DNA of 64,000 nucleotides, from the NCBI GenBank assembly GCA_034433795.1, contig DAOUAE010000087.1:1-64000 (forward strand), written 5' to 3'. How positions within the stretch are numbered: the stretch's first letter is position 1; each line of letters starts with the position of its first letter. A model generated the notes under the pieces. The model did not search any database. It saw only the letters and a program-made list of their open reading frames with translations, and was not told where the DNA came from. Below, piece by piece: positions 44,762-53,956 of this stretch. Source of the DNA: DAOUAE01 sp034433795 (GTDB lineage: Bacteria > Chloroflexota > UBA6077 > FW602-bin22 > DAOUAE01). The position numbers and the translations under genes are program-made.

Positions 44762-45913
44762 TCAGCGGGCGGCCGGGGCGACCGGCACCGGCGCCGGGGT
44801 GGTCAGCAGTTCGTCCAGGAAGAAGACGGCGGGAGGCGGGAAGCCGTTGAACGAGGAGGCGTAGGAGAGGGTGTAGGCCCCGGCGTTCAGGACGTAGAGG
44901 CGGTCGCCGACCTCCAGTTCCGGCAGGGCCACGTCGTTGAAGAGCACATCCACGCTGTCGCAGCTGGGGCCGGCGACGGTCCAGCGCCGGACCGGGCCGG
45001 TCCGCTCGGTCCAGAGTTCGTAGCCGAAGCCCTGGATCGTCTCCATCAGGGCGTTGAAGACGCCGGCGTCCAGGTAGAGCCAGTGCTCGTCGCCGCGGAC
45101 CGCCTTGCCGATGACGCTGGCCACCAGGATGGCCGCGTCTCCCACCAGCGCCCGGCCCGGTTCGATGATCAGGGTGATGTCCGGCGGGAAGAGGGCGCGG
45201 ATCAGGGCGGTGACGCGCTGGCCGATCTCGACCAGGGCCGGGATGGGTTTGAGATGGCGGACCGGCAGGCCCCCGCCCAGGTTCAGGAGAGAGAGACGCA
45301 GGCCCCGGCTGGCGGCCGCCTGCCAGACCTCGGCGCAGAGGCGGAGGGCGTTCTCCCAGTTGGCCGGGTTGAGGCACTGCGAGCCGACGTGGAAGGTCAG
45401 GCCGCAGGGCTCCAGCCCGCGCTCGGCCGCCAGGTCGAGCAGGGCCAGGGCGGTCTGGGCGTCCACCCCGTACTTGCGCGAGAGGGGCCAGTCGCTGCCG
45501 GTGTTGTCCACCGCCAGCCGGACGTAGACCCGGCTGCCCGGCGCCCAGCGGGCCAGTTTGGCGATCTCGGTGGTCGAGTCGTAGGCGAAGGTCCGGACGC
45601 CGTGGGCGTAGGCCAGGGCGAGGAAATCCGGGGCTTTGACCGGGTTGCTGGAGATGATCCGGTCCGGCGTCACCCCCAGGGCCAGGACGCCGGTCAGCTC
45701 CTGGACCGAGGAGACCTCAAAGCCGCACCCCTGGCGGGCCAGTTCCTGGAGCACGCGGGGGTGCGGGTTGGCCTTGACCGCGTAGAAGACGTGGACGTCG
45801 GCCAGACTGGCCCGGACCAGATGGTATTTGGCCCGCACGACCGTCGGGTCGATGATCAGGCAGGGTGTCGGACAGGTCTGGGCGGCGGCCAGGACCTCCG
45901 GTGTGATCTGCAT
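44762..45913 (-). CDS. Ornithine/lysine decarboxylase (PLP fold-type III)
   Basis: The 383-residue protein has FYAVKANPHP (PLP Lys48), SNPVKAPDFLALAYAHGV, the NLGGGLPV glycine loop, EPGRALVG and the GPSCDSVDVL Cys typical of eukaryote-type ornithine decarboxylases and lysine/ornithine decarboxylases. It makes putrescine or cadaverine. The spermidine synthase gene lies 26 bases upstream, giving a polyamine operon. The ATG follows GAGGGAGACG. Confidence 0.92.
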   Translation of the reverse strand: MQITPEVLAAAQTCPTPCLIIDPTVVRAKYHLVRASLADVHVFYAVKANPHPRVLQELARQGCGFEVSSVQELTGVLALGVTPDRIISSNPVKAPDFLALAYAHGVRTFAYDSTTEIAKLARWAPGSRVYVRLAVDNTGSDWPLSRKYGVDAQTALALLDLAAERGLEPCGLTFHVGSQCLNPANWENALRLCAEVWQAAASRGLRLSLLNLGGGLPVRHLKPIPALVEIGQRVTALIRALFPPDITLIIEPGRALVGDAAILVASVIGKAVRGDEHWLYLDAGVFNALMETIQGFGYELWTERTGPVRRWTVAGPSCDSVDVLFNDVALPELEVGDRLYVLNAGAYTLSYASSFNGFPPPAVFFLDELLTTPAPVPVAPAAR

Positions 45914-45939
45914 CGTCTCCCTCTCGGCTCCCAGCCCGC

Positions 45940-46845
45940 CTAGGGCACGTAGAGGGGCTGGGCGTCGGTGATGATGGGGCCCGGGGCGGCGATGGCCTCG
46001 CGCAGCGGCCGGGGCAGGGCGAAGAGCGTCTGGTGGGTCAGGCCGTCGTAGTAGCGCAGGCCCTGGAGCCCCCGCTGGCGCAGGCGCGCCTCGACCTCGG
46101 CCGGCGTCCAGGAGGCGGGGTCCTGCGTCCGGCTGGCCACCACGTAGCCCCACGATTCGCCGAACGAGGGCACGTGGTTCCAGCATGAGGCCACATGGGG
46201 GAAGATCGTCTTGAGGGTCCGGTGGATGGCCGCGTGGCCTCCCAGCACGCCCAGGTCGACGCTCTCGGCCTGAACGGCGATGGCCCCGTCGGGGGTCAGT
46301 TTGCTGGCTGCCAGCTCGTAGAACTCGCGGGTGAAGAGGAGGTAGGAGGGCCCCCCAGCCAGCGGGTCGGTCACGTCGATGATGATGCAGTCGAAGGGCG
46401 CGCTCTCCTGGGCCAGGATCGCCCGGGCGTCGGCGTGGATGAGCCGCAGGCGGGGGTCGTCGAAGGAGCCCACGTGCCAGGCCTGCAGGTACTGGCGGGC
46501 GGCCTGCACGACCTCGGCGTCGATGTCCACCATCACCACCTCGGTGACGGTCGGATGGCGCAGGACCTCGCGCAGGGTGGCTCCCTCGCCGCCGCCGGCG
46601 ATGTAGACGCGGCGCGGCGCCGGCGGGATGAGCATGGCCGGGTGGACCAGCGCCTCGTGGTAGAGGAATTCATCGAGGGCGGCCGACTGGATCTTGCCGT
46701 CGAGGAAGACCATGCGCCCGTAGCTCGGGCCGTCGTAGATCTCCAGCAGCTGGTAGGCGGTCCGCCGGACCAGCACGGTGGCCGTGATCTCGTAGCTGAT
46801 CCGCTCGCCGGGACGCTTGGTGAACTCCTTCCACTGTGTGGTCAA
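45940..46845 (-). CDS. speE: Spermidine synthase-like aminopropyltransferase
   Basis: The 301-residue protein has the SpeE features YHEALVHPAMLIPPAP, IAGGGEGATLREVLRH for decarboxylated-SAM binding and the catalytic IIIDVTDP. It transfers an aminopropyl group to putrescine or a similar diamine. A TTG codon is the likely start, preceded by GGGGAGGGGCTCG. It is upstream of the decarboxylase, so both act in polyamine synthesis, which many thermophiles extend to longer polyamines. Confidence 0.93.
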   Translation of the reverse strand: MTTQWKEFTKRPGERISYEITATVLVRRTAYQLLEIYDGPSYGRMVFLDGKIQSAALDEFLYHEALVHPAMLIPPAPRRVYIAGGGEGATLREVLRHPTVTEVVMVDIDAEVVQAARQYLQAWHVGSFDDPRLRLIHADARAILAQESAPFDCIIIDVTDPLAGGPSYLLFTREFYELAASKLTPDGAIAVQAESVDLGVLGGHAAIHRTLKTIFPHVASCWNHVPSFGESWGYVVASRTQDPASWTPAEVEARLRQRGLQGLRYYDGLTHQTLFALPRPLREAIAAPGPIITDAQPLYVP

Positions 46846-46909
46846 CGAGCCCCTCCCCAGGACATCTCGGCGCCCGCCTGGCCCCCGGGCCAGCGGGGCA
46901 GACCCCTTT

Positions 46910-46938
46910 ATTGTAGCATTTTTTGGCCCCGCTGTGCC
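46910..46938 (-). promoter_or_regulatory. Promoter of the polyamine operon
   Basis: Minus-strand TACAAT (46915-46910) with GGCACA (46938-46933) 17 bases upstream. The -35 is weak. The leader to the TTG start is about 60 bases. Confidence 0.45.
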
Positions 46939-46944
46939 GCCCGC

Positions 46945-48234
46945 TCAGCCCCGCGCGCCGGCCACGCTCTCACGGGCCACCGGCGGTGGTGTCAGAGCCA
47001 GCGTCAGCGCGCCCACCACCATCACGCCGATGGCTGTCAGCCAGACCGACGTATAGCTGCCAGTTAGATCGCGCACGTAGCCGGCCAGCGGCGCGCCGGC
47101 GCCACCAAGGAGCAGCGTAATAGGAGTGACCGCGCCCCGAATGCTGCCCAGGTGCCGGCGGCCAAAGTACGCGGCCCAGAGATAGTTCTGCATCAGCATC
47201 AGGGCCCCGATCCCCAGTCCGAAGGTGATCATCGCCACAAACATCACCGGAGAGGTATCGGCCACAATGGTCAGCCCCGAGGCCAGCGCCAGGAGCAGGA
47301 AGCCGCCGGCCCCGACAAAGCGGGCCGGCAGGCGCTGCACCAGCAGCCCCAGACCGAACGTGCTCAGGCCGGCCGCCGCCGCGTCCAGCGCCGTGGCGTA
47401 GGAGACCAGCCGCGCCTCCAGCCCCCGGTCCAGAAAACTGGGGATCCGGTGAATGGCCACGCTGCTGACCGCCAGGCTTACCAGCCCGAAGGCCAGCACC
47501 AGCCGCCAGAACACGGTCGAGCGCAGGGCCTCGGCCCGGGTCCAGGAGCGCTCCTCCCGGCTCTCCCATCCAGCCCACCGACCGCCCGGCGCCGTCTCCC
47601 GAGGGGGAGCGCCGTCCGGCCGAAGTCCCAGATCCTCCGGCTGTCGGCGGACGAAGAGGAGCGCCAGGGGCACAATGGGGCCGGCGCCGATGAGGGCCAG
47701 CAGCACCCAGGCCTGGCGCCAGCCGTAGGCGTCGATGAAGATCTGGGTCAGCGGGACGAAGATGAGGCCGCCGAGGGGGACACCCAGCGACATCCAGGCC
47801 AGCGCCCGACCGCGCTGACGCACGAACCATTTGGTCACCGGCACCGTTGTCACCAGCGCTCCGGGCCCGTTGAGCCCGACGATCCCCATTACGGTGAAGA
47901 GAACGATGATGTGCCAGCCCTCTGTCGCCCGGGCCAGGGCGATCAGGGCCCCGCCGGTCAGCAGCGCCGAGAAGGCCAGGAGCAGACGGGCCCCAAAGCG
48001 GTCGATAAGCCCCCCGACAACCGGAGCGGTCAGGGCGCTGGCCACCTGTCGGGCCGACTGGGCCCAGCCAAAGACCGCCCGTCCAACCCCCAGTTCATCG
48101 TCCATCGGCTTGATAAAGAGACCAAAATTGAGGCCTCCCAGCGCCATGCTCAGGGTCCCACTCAGAGCCATCACCGCGACGATCACCCAGCCATAGAAGA
48201 ACTGTGGCCGTTCCAACCGCCGCGGAGCCTCCAC
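46945..48234 (-). CDS. MFS transporter, OxlT/monocarboxylate-like
   Basis: The 429-residue protein has twelve transmembrane segments and the N-terminal QFFYGWVIVAVM segment typical of oxalate/formate antiporter-like and monocarboxylate MFS members. Conserved loops include DRFGARLLLAFSALL between helices 2 and 3. The substrate is unknown. It is preceded by its own promoter at 48294-48322. It lies between the polyamine genes and the gene-poor region. Confidence 0.88.
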   Translation of the reverse strand: MEAPRRLERPQFFYGWVIVAVMALSGTLSMALGGLNFGLFIKPMDDELGVGRAVFGWAQSARQVASALTAPVVGGLIDRFGARLLLAFSALLTGGALIALARATEGWHIIVLFTVMGIVGLNGPGALVTTVPVTKWFVRQRGRALAWMSLGVPLGGLIFVPLTQIFIDAYGWRQAWVLLALIGAGPIVPLALLFVRRQPEDLGLRPDGAPPRETAPGGRWAGWESREERSWTRAEALRSTVFWRLVLAFGLVSLAVSSVAIHRIPSFLDRGLEARLVSYATALDAAAAGLSTFGLGLLVQRLPARFVGAGGFLLLALASGLTIVADTSPVMFVAMITFGLGIGALMLMQNYLWAAYFGRRHLGSIRGAVTPITLLLGGAGAPLAGYVRDLTGSYTSVWLTAIGVMVVGALTLALTPPPVARESVAGARG

Positions 48235-48874
48235 CGCTCACCCCCTCCCCCAGGCCAGAGCGCCCGGCGCCTCTGATCGGACAGTCGCTCGGAAATGTAC
48301 CGGCTCGTCGTCTCGCTGGCAACCCTCTTGCGCCCTGGCACGGTCGGCTCAGAGAGGACGCCTGGAGCCGGTTGCGGGAGGAGATCCGGCCGGATCGCCG
48401 CCCAAAGGCGCTCCGGTTCTGGCTGCCAGAGCCGGTCCCTGGCCTCCTTCGCCGAAAACCACCGGGGAAATCACCCCCGCCGGGCCAACCGTTCTGTCTC
48501 TGGGGCGAACGGGAGGCTCCGCACAGGCGGCCCGGGCCGCTTCCCGCCGCGAGCGCCCCTCCGGTCGGACGTGTGGCGACGAGCGCCGGGCCGCGTCCGG
48601 TCGGTCGAAGGCGTGGACGGCGGCGGCGCGGCCCGGCGCGGTCCAGCCAGAGAGGGGCCCGGTCGACCACGGCCAGGATGAAGCGCCCGCCCGTCCACGT
48701 CCTGGTGCGCCAGTCCAACGCACGCCGGCCGGCCATCCGGCTGAGGCCGTGCCACGCCCTCGGCGGGCTCAGGAGGATCACCAGCCGTCAGTCGAGCGGC
48801 CGCGTCCATGGGGCAGCCCTGAGGCCCGCGCCCTGAACACGGCCACCGCGCGCCGCTCGCCCGTGATCGACCCC
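48235..48874. other. 640-bp gene-poor region
   Basis: I see no supportable gene here. Open frames on both strands are Arg/Pro/Gly-rich and lack ribosome-binding sites. Only the MFS promoter at its left end is recognisable. Confidence 0.5.
48294..48322 (-). promoter_or_regulatory. Promoter of the MFS transporter gene
   Basis: TTGCCA (48322-48317), 17-base spacer, TACATT (48299-48294) on the minus strand, about 60 bases before the GTG start. Confidence 0.65.
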
Positions 48875-49153
48875 TCAGTAGCCCATCGCCGGCGGCGTTT
48901 CCCCGGTCAGGCATGCGCGGGTGTTCATGATGTAGTCCATCAGCTCGCGCTGCGATTCGTCGGTTGTTGTGGAGGGATCGCGCAGGTGCAGATCGTGCAG
49001 CTGCATCGCCCTCTCGGCCCAGGGCCGAGCGCAGTCGAGTCTGGCCTGAGCCGCTCTGGCTGTCTGGTACTGACTGAACGCGAAGATGCTGACCAGAACC
49101 AGCACCAGCAGCAGCACACCAGTGATCAGCGGCCACAGTCGCGCACGGTTCAC
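48875..49153 (-). CDS. Small single-TM protein, 92 aa
   Basis: The GTG start follows AAAGGAGTGAGCC. One transmembrane helix (about 8-28) is followed by an extracytoplasmic helical tail with two Cys (LDCARPWAERAMQLHDLHLR and NTRACLTGE). Two Cys in an external domain next to the Lgt-like and TlpA-like genes suggest redox-sensitive or disulfide-bonded behaviour. Family not recognised. It is the last gene of the TlpA-Lgt-like group. Confidence 0.65.
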   Translation of the reverse strand: MNRARLWPLITGVLLLVLVLVSIFAFSQYQTARAAQARLDCARPWAERAMQLHDLHLRDPSTTTDESQRELMDYIMNTRACLTGETPPAMGY

Positions 49154-49179
49154 GGCTCACTCCTTTCGGCGCGCGCCGT

Positions 49180-49959
49180 TCAGCGTCTCCGCACATTCGG
49201 TTCCACCCGGTGGTCCTGACACCGTGCCGGCGTGACAGGCCCCGCCGAGCGGCGCCAGAGCCACACCGCCGCAGCCATGGCCGCGACCGTGAGTGAGACC
49301 AGCTGGTCGACGGTCGGACAGCCCCCAAGGTTGATCCGGAAGAAATCCACGCCGGCCCGCAGGAGCGGATACCCGATCAGGAACGCCAGGCCAATCTCGC
49401 CCGGAAAACGTCGCCGCTCGCGCCAGAGGAGCAGCAGCCCGCAAAACCCCAGCGCCAGCACCGCCTCGTAGAGCTCGGCGGGATAGCGTGGCTGGGCGAA
49501 GCCGGGGAAGACCAGCCCGAGCGGCGGCGGCGCGACGGCCCCAAAGCAATCGCCGCGGACCAGGCAGCCAGCGCGCTGGAAAGCGACCCCGAGGGCGAGA
49601 TACGGCGCGAAGAGGTCGGCCGTTCGACCGAGCGGCAGCCGCTGACGCCACGCACACCAGGCGGCCACGGCCAGGGTCCCGACGACCGCCCCGTAAAAAG
49701 AAAGGCCGGCGTCGATCCGGAGGAGATCGAGCGGGTAGCGCCGGTAGACCGGCCAGACCGGCAGGAGAGACGCCAGCCGCGCCCCGACCACGGCTCCCAG
49801 GCCCAGCCAGAAGGCCGCGTCGCCGACCCGCTCCGGCGCCAGCCCCTCGGCCGGCGCCCGCCGTTTGGCCAGCGCGGTCACCAGCCAGTAGGCGAGGAGC
49901 AGGATCACCAGATCCCTTCCCGCCACGAGCCGACCGATGACCGCCCAGAGGAGCTCCAT
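49180..49959 (-). CDS. Lgt-like (prolipoprotein diacylglyceryl transferase family) membrane protein
   Basis: The 259-residue protein has about seven transmembrane helices. GLSFYGAVVG matches the Lgt family, but the canonical Lgt signature with Arg and Asn-rich residues is replaced by QRAGCLVRGDCFG, a Cys-containing version seen in divergent homologues. Whether it still transfers diacylglycerol to lipoproteins is uncertain. It lies between the TlpA-like gene and the 92-residue TM protein in the same direction. Confidence 0.75.
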   Translation of the reverse strand: MELLWAVIGRLVAGRDLVILLLAYWLVTALAKRRAPAEGLAPERVGDAAFWLGLGAVVGARLASLLPVWPVYRRYPLDLLRIDAGLSFYGAVVGTLAVAAWCAWRQRLPLGRTADLFAPYLALGVAFQRAGCLVRGDCFGAVAPPPLGLVFPGFAQPRYPAELYEAVLALGFCGLLLLWRERRRFPGEIGLAFLIGYPLLRAGVDFFRINLGGCPTVDQLVSLTVAAMAAAVWLWRRSAGPVTPARCQDHRVEPNVRRR

Positions 49960-49979
49960 CTACGCCGCTCCTGGGGCGG

Positions 49980-50006
49980 GCCCCCGCCCTCCGGGCGGGC
50001 GGGGGC
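49980..50006. repeat. GC-rich hairpin before the Lgt-like gene
   Basis: GCCCCCGCCC and its complement with a 7-base loop lie 20 bases before the Lgt-like start codon. No T-tract follows on either strand, so it is a hairpin rather than a terminator; it may modulate readthrough from the TlpA-like gene. Confidence 0.45.
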
Positions 50007-50342
50007 CTGCCATACGGTAGCCAGCCCGGGCACCGGTTGCGTGGGATGGGCGCGTGGCGTCGTGGCGCTGGCAGTCATGGCCGCCACGTCGGCCCGGCCC
50101 TTGCGGCTGCTCAGCGGCGGAGCGCCCGACCACGGGGCAGGAGCACCACGCTGCCGGCCGCACCAGACCCGATGACCGGCAGCCGCAGGCAGGCGGCTGC
50201 CCGACGATGCCCGGCGGCCCGGGCCGCCGGCCGTCCTGGGCGACGGTCCGCGCGGAGCCCGATGTGTCGGGCCGCCAGGGGCTCGCCAGGCCCACGCGTG
50301 TGACGCCGCCGCACGGCAGCGCCCACCGGCGCGCCGATGCGC
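50007..50342. other. 336-bp region between the TlpA-like and Lgt-like genes
   Basis: No gene or clear motif found. The genes on both sides run on the minus strand, and a GC hairpin at 49980-50006 lies at its left edge. It could be an untranslated part of the same transcript. Confidence 0.4.
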
Positions 50343-50915
50343 TCACCGCAGCAGCTCCTCGACGCGGGCCACCAACTGCTGCTCGGTCAAGGTTCCGACC
50401 CAGCGACCGGCGATCCGTCCGTCGCGATCGATGAAGACGGTTGTCGGCAGCGCTCCGACAGCGTAGGCCGTCGCGATCCCGTTGGTCACATCGCGGACGT
50501 TCGGGTACGTCACGCCGAACGCGTGGAGAAACGCGCGGGCCTCGGGCTCGGGGTCCTGGATATTGACGCCGAGGAACACGACGCCATGGTTCCGGTACGC
50601 CTGCCAGACGCGCTCCAGTTCGCGGGCCTCCGCCCGACAGGGCGGACACCAGGAGGCCCAGAAGTTGAGGACGACCGGTTTGCCGCGAAAGGCGGCGAGC
50701 GCGATCTCGCTGCCAGAGAAACTGGGCGCGGCGAAGTCTGGCGCCGGCGGCCGCGCCTCTGCGGTCGCGGGGGCCAGGGCACCCCCGCGGGAGAGGGAGG
50801 CGAGCGCCACCAGGCCGAGAAACACCAGCGCCACGATCAGCGGGGAGCGCCACCAGGACCGCCTCCCCGCTGTCGGAGGACGGGGGTCAGCTCCCTGATC
50901 CTCACCACCGATCAT
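50343..50915 (-). CDS. TlpA/ResA-family thiol-disulfide oxidoreductase
   Basis: The 190-residue protein has one N-terminal membrane anchor (about 23-42) and an external thioredoxin-like domain with the active site WASWCPPC (Cys90, Cys93) and ALPTTVFIDRDG with the cis-Pro. Such proteins keep extracytoplasmic thiols reduced, for example for heme attachment in cytochrome c maturation or for copper sites in oxidases. The promoter and BlaI-like operator at 51342-51380 lie 430 bp upstream in the same direction. The ATG follows GGAGGTGTCTCC. Confidence 0.9.
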   Translation of the reverse strand: MIGGEDQGADPRPPTAGRRSWWRSPLIVALVFLGLVALASLSRGGALAPATAEARPPAPDFAAPSFSGSEIALAAFRGKPVVLNFWASWCPPCRAEARELERVWQAYRNHGVVFLGVNIQDPEPEARAFLHAFGVTYPNVRDVTNGIATAYAVGALPTTVFIDRDGRIAGRWVGTLTEQQLVARVEELLR

Positions 50916-51341
50916 GGAGACACCTCCGCGAACGTCCGGCGGCCGCGTCTATGCCCCGGGTCAGCCCCAGGGACGGACGGGCCGCCTGGGGAAGAACGCG
51001 CCGGGAGGCCGGTCAGGCCGCAGACGATCGCCGCCCTGGTCCAGACCGCGCGGCGAGGTCGCCCCACCTCCTCGCGTCCCCTCTGGGTTCAGGCCGGCGA
51101 AGAGGCCGCCACGACCACGCTGCCCCCACCGGCCCGGCGCCTCCCCGTGCCCGCCAGAAGGCCGGCCGCTGCCTCCGACCGGCGTGGACCGACCGGTCGG
51201 ACGGCTGTGGCGGCTGGCCCTGACCATCGACCCCGGCGGTTCCCCGCCGGCGCGCGGGCGGACCCGGCCGCACCGAAGGCCCGGGTGCCGGCGGCGATGC
51301 CTGGCCATGCTCGTCTCCCGGTGCCGCCCGCCGGGGCCAAC

Positions 51342-51380
51342 CTACTACGCAATCATAGTAGAATGGGCGGGGTCTGTCAA
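51342..51380 (-). promoter_or_regulatory. Promoter with BlaI-like operator over the -10
   Basis: Minus-strand TTGACA (51380-51375), 17-base spacer and TATGAT (51357-51352). CTACTA-N8-TAGTAG (51342-51361) covers the -10. The operator matches the one upstream of the multicopper oxidase gene at 17 of 22 positions and sits at the same place relative to its -10. It faces the TlpA-like gene. Confidence 0.75.
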
Positions 51381-51609
51381 TCCGGCTCCCTTCCCGTCCC
51401 ACGGCTTTCCCGTTCTCGGGGGCGCCGTCCTCTTGCCGCTCAGGACGGCGTGGCGGACGTTTCCGACGTGCCGGCCGTGGAAGGCTCCGGTTGGGAGCGC
51501 CGGGACCGGCGGCTGGGGGGATGGCACTGCGCGAGGAAGGGGCCACGGAGTGTGTGGAGGATGAGATAGCTGCGGTGCGGTTGGTCCCGCTGGCCCGGCT
51601 GGCACGGGG

Positions 51610-51653
51610 GACACCGGTGAGACAGTCCGGTGGACTGTCTCACGGGCGGTGTC
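51610..51653. repeat. Long hairpin / nested inverted repeat
   Basis: GTGAGACAGTCC with its perfect complement around GGT (51617-51643) is flanked by GACACCG (51610-51616) and CGGTGTC (51647-51653), which pair across a 3-base bulge. The total is 19 paired bases per arm. It is not followed by T residues, so it is not a simple terminator. Confidence 0.6.
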
Positions 51654-51703
51654 ACGGCCGCGCCGCAGGCGCGATGGGAGGCGCTGGCCCCCACCGGACC
51701 GTG

Positions 51704-51730
51704 GCACCCTGCTGCCCGCTGACAGGGTGC
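51704..51730. repeat. Inverted repeat GCACCCTG-N11-CAGGGTGC
   Basis: Perfect 8-bp arms with an 11-base loop, 50 bp from the hairpin at 51610-51653 and in the same gene-poor stretch. Confidence 0.5.
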
Positions 51731-51994
51731 GTGCGGTGGGCGCCCCCGGGGCGGACCTGGCGGGCGCGCGTCCACTGTCTGCGGCGGCGGCGGGAGAGCC
51801 CCCCACGGGGCTGGCTGGCGCTCAGCCTGCGGGGATGGTCAACCGGCCCATGGTCCTGGCCGCTGGCCTCTTCCGTCTCGGCCGAGATGCGCACGCCCCG
51901 CAACGGCCGGCCGGGGCGGCAGCCAAAGGGATGTCCCCGAGCCATGTCCACGCGCCTGATCGGTTCCCGCGCCGCCGGTTTTGCCGCCCAGCTG

Positions 51995-53002
51995 TTACCG
52001 GGCCCCGAGCAGCGTCTGGGCCACGGCGTAATACAGCGGGATGCCGACGAGGATGTTGAAAGGGAACGTGATGCCCAGCGACAGGGTGATGGACAGCGAG
52101 GGGTTGGCCTCGGGCAGGGCCAGCCGGACTGCGGCCGGGGCTGCGATGTAGGAGGCGCTGGCCGCAAGGGTCATAAGCAGTGCGGCATCCCCGGTGTGAA
52201 GCCCCGCCAGGGCGCTCACCAGCGCTCCAAGAGCGGCGGCCGTCAGGGGCATCACCAGGCCGAACACCGCCAGAAACCATCCCAGGCGCAGGAACTCGCG
52301 GAAGCGGCGGGCCGCGGTCATGCCCAGGTCCAGCAGAAAGAGAGCCAGCGCCCCGGGGAAGAGGTCTTTGACCAGGGGCTGGAGCAGCGCCATGCCCCGC
52401 TCGCCGGTCGCCAGGCCGATGCCGAAGCTGCCGAGGAGCAGCAGGACACTGCCTCCCAGCAAGGCCTCGCGCAGGGCGGGCCCCACCGCCTTCGTGTTCC
52501 CGCCCCCGGTGGCCGCCACCGCCGGGTGGCTGGTGAACAGACGCCCCAGGAAGATGCCCGTGAGCACGCCCGGGCTCTCCATGAGCGCCATGACGGCGAC
52601 CATGTAGCCGCTGGTGGGGACGTCCATCCGGGTGAGGAACCCCTGGGCCGTGACGAAGGTAATGGCGCTGATAGATCCGTAGTGGGCGGCGATGGCCCCG
52701 GCATTGGCCGGATCCAGCCGCCCGAATCGCCTCAGGACAAAGAAGGCGAGAGAAGGGAGGGCGAAGCCCAGGACGAGGCCCGCCACGGCGGCCTTGAAGA
52801 AGTCCAGCGAGAGGCCACTGTGGGCGAATTCGGCGCCGCCGCGAAAGCCGATGGCCAGCAGCAGGTAAAGAGGCAGGGCGGCGGCGACCTCGCGCGGTAT
52901 CACCAGGTCCGATCCGACCAGGACGGCCAGGCCACCGAGAACGAAGAAGAGGATCGGTGGCGAGATCAGGTTCGAAGCGGCCAGAGACAGTGTGTCCAGC
53001 AC
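51995..53002 (-). CDS. SbtA-like sodium-dependent bicarbonate transporter
   Basis: The 335-residue protein has about ten transmembrane helices and the SbtA features GFRGGAEFAHSGL, AIAAHYGSISAITFVTAQGFL and GDAALLMTLAASASYIAAPAA. SbtA proteins import bicarbonate with sodium. No SbtB-like PII gene is seen. The GTG start follows GAGGAGGTCGCC. The winged-helix regulator gene 950 bp upstream in the same direction may control it. Confidence 0.87.
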   Translation of the reverse strand: MLDTLSLAASNLISPPILFFVLGGLAVLVGSDLVIPREVAAALPLYLLLAIGFRGGAEFAHSGLSLDFFKAAVAGLVLGFALPSLAFFVLRRFGRLDPANAGAIAAHYGSISAITFVTAQGFLTRMDVPTSGYMVAVMALMESPGVLTGIFLGRLFTSHPAVAATGGGNTKAVGPALREALLGGSVLLLLGSFGIGLATGERGMALLQPLVKDLFPGALALFLLDLGMTAARRFREFLRLGWFLAVFGLVMPLTAAALGALVSALAGLHTGDAALLMTLAASASYIAAPAAVRLALPEANPSLSITLSLGITFPFNILVGIPLYYAVAQTLLGAR

Positions 53003-53956
53003 AGGCGACCTCCTCTTGATCTGAGGGCGGTAGGCGCAGCGAGCGCCCGATCCACGGCTGTTTCCTCCCGGGGACGAGAGCGCACACAGGTGCCCCCTCT
53101 TCCGCCGGGGCCGACCATCACGCGTGCCGTCTGAGAGCAGCCTGCCCCCAGGCACCGGCGGGCGGCGCACTTCACGAAGGGGCGGCCACGGCAGACAGGA
53201 GTGCGCTCAACGCAACCCCACGGCGGCCCCAGCGCCGGAGGCGCTCCCGCTTGCCAACCTGTCATGATCGACGACGCTGTCGCCATGCCCCGCCGACCCG
53301 GCAGAGCGGCAGACGAGACCGGTCCGGGCCAGCCCCGAGTGCATGCAACCGGCGGGTTCGATGGTGATGAGGCGCCCATCTGGTCAGTCAGCGGCCGGGA
53401 GATGGCGGGCGGCAGAGGGATACCACCGCCCTGCCGGTCAAGCACCCCGGGCGGGTCCAGGGGCCAGACCGGTGGCCGAGGCCGCTCGGGCCGGGATGGA
53501 GCCCACCGGTTCTGGCTGGCCCCGCGCCCCGCGCCTGGCCGGCGATGGGTCGGGGCCTGGGGCAGCGCCTCCGGTGCTGCCGCCGACGAGCGCGCGGTGG
53601 CCGGACGAAGGTCCGCGGGCTGCCGGACACCGGGGCTTCTCACCTGCACGCCCGCCACCGTTCTGGCTCAGACCCTCGGCCTTCTTTTCTCGTCGATACG
53701 CCGCGTACCCGTGCGAGGCGAAGGCGCCATGGCGGTGGAACGAAGGTGTACGGGCGACTGAGCGGTCTTTTGACCCGGGGCACCTCCCGGCTCAGCACAG
53801 CCAGGGCTCCCAGAGTGAGCAGCGTCCCGCCGGGAGGTGCCAGGGGCGCCGGCCCAGGGGCCAGGAGGCCTATCCCTCCGGCTCTCGTCGTCCAGCGGTG
53901 TCTCGGTTGCCGCATCGCGTTTTGGGCCTCCACAGAGGTATGCGCACTGATCAGCG
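53003..53956. other. 954-bp gene-poor region
   Basis: No gene can be supported. Long open frames exist on both strands but have no ribosome-binding sites and encode Arg/Gly/Pro-rich sequence. The region separates the SbtA-like gene from the winged-helix regulator and probably contains decayed sequence. Confidence 0.45.

Larger units (their letters stand above)
50916..51994. other. 1.08-kb region with a regulated promoter and hairpins but no clear gene
   Basis: No gene is convincing. On the minus strand a promoter at 51352-51380 with a BlaI-like operator points toward the TlpA-like gene, giving a leader of about 430 bases. A minus-strand frame from ATG 51308 to 50961 follows GGGAGACGAGC, but its product is Arg/Gly/Pro-rich and looks out of frame. 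To the right are a large hairpin (51610-51653) and a second inverted repeat (51704-51730). Confidence 0.5.

Noticed and set aside
39696..44850. Very long plus-strand frames (744 and 1069 codons) opposite the YfhO, ScyD-like and GT39-like genes
   Set aside because: Gln/Gly/Glu/Arg-rich products with no domain and no ribosome-binding site; the minus-strand genes have clear families.
48204..48836. 210-codon plus-strand frame
   Set aside because: Starts inside the MFS gene on the other strand, has no family and shows shadow composition.
50961..51308. Minus-strand frame with a good ribosome-binding site after the BlaI-like operator
   Set aside because: The product is Arg/Gly/Pro-rich with no hydrophobic core, so it is more likely leader sequence than a protein.
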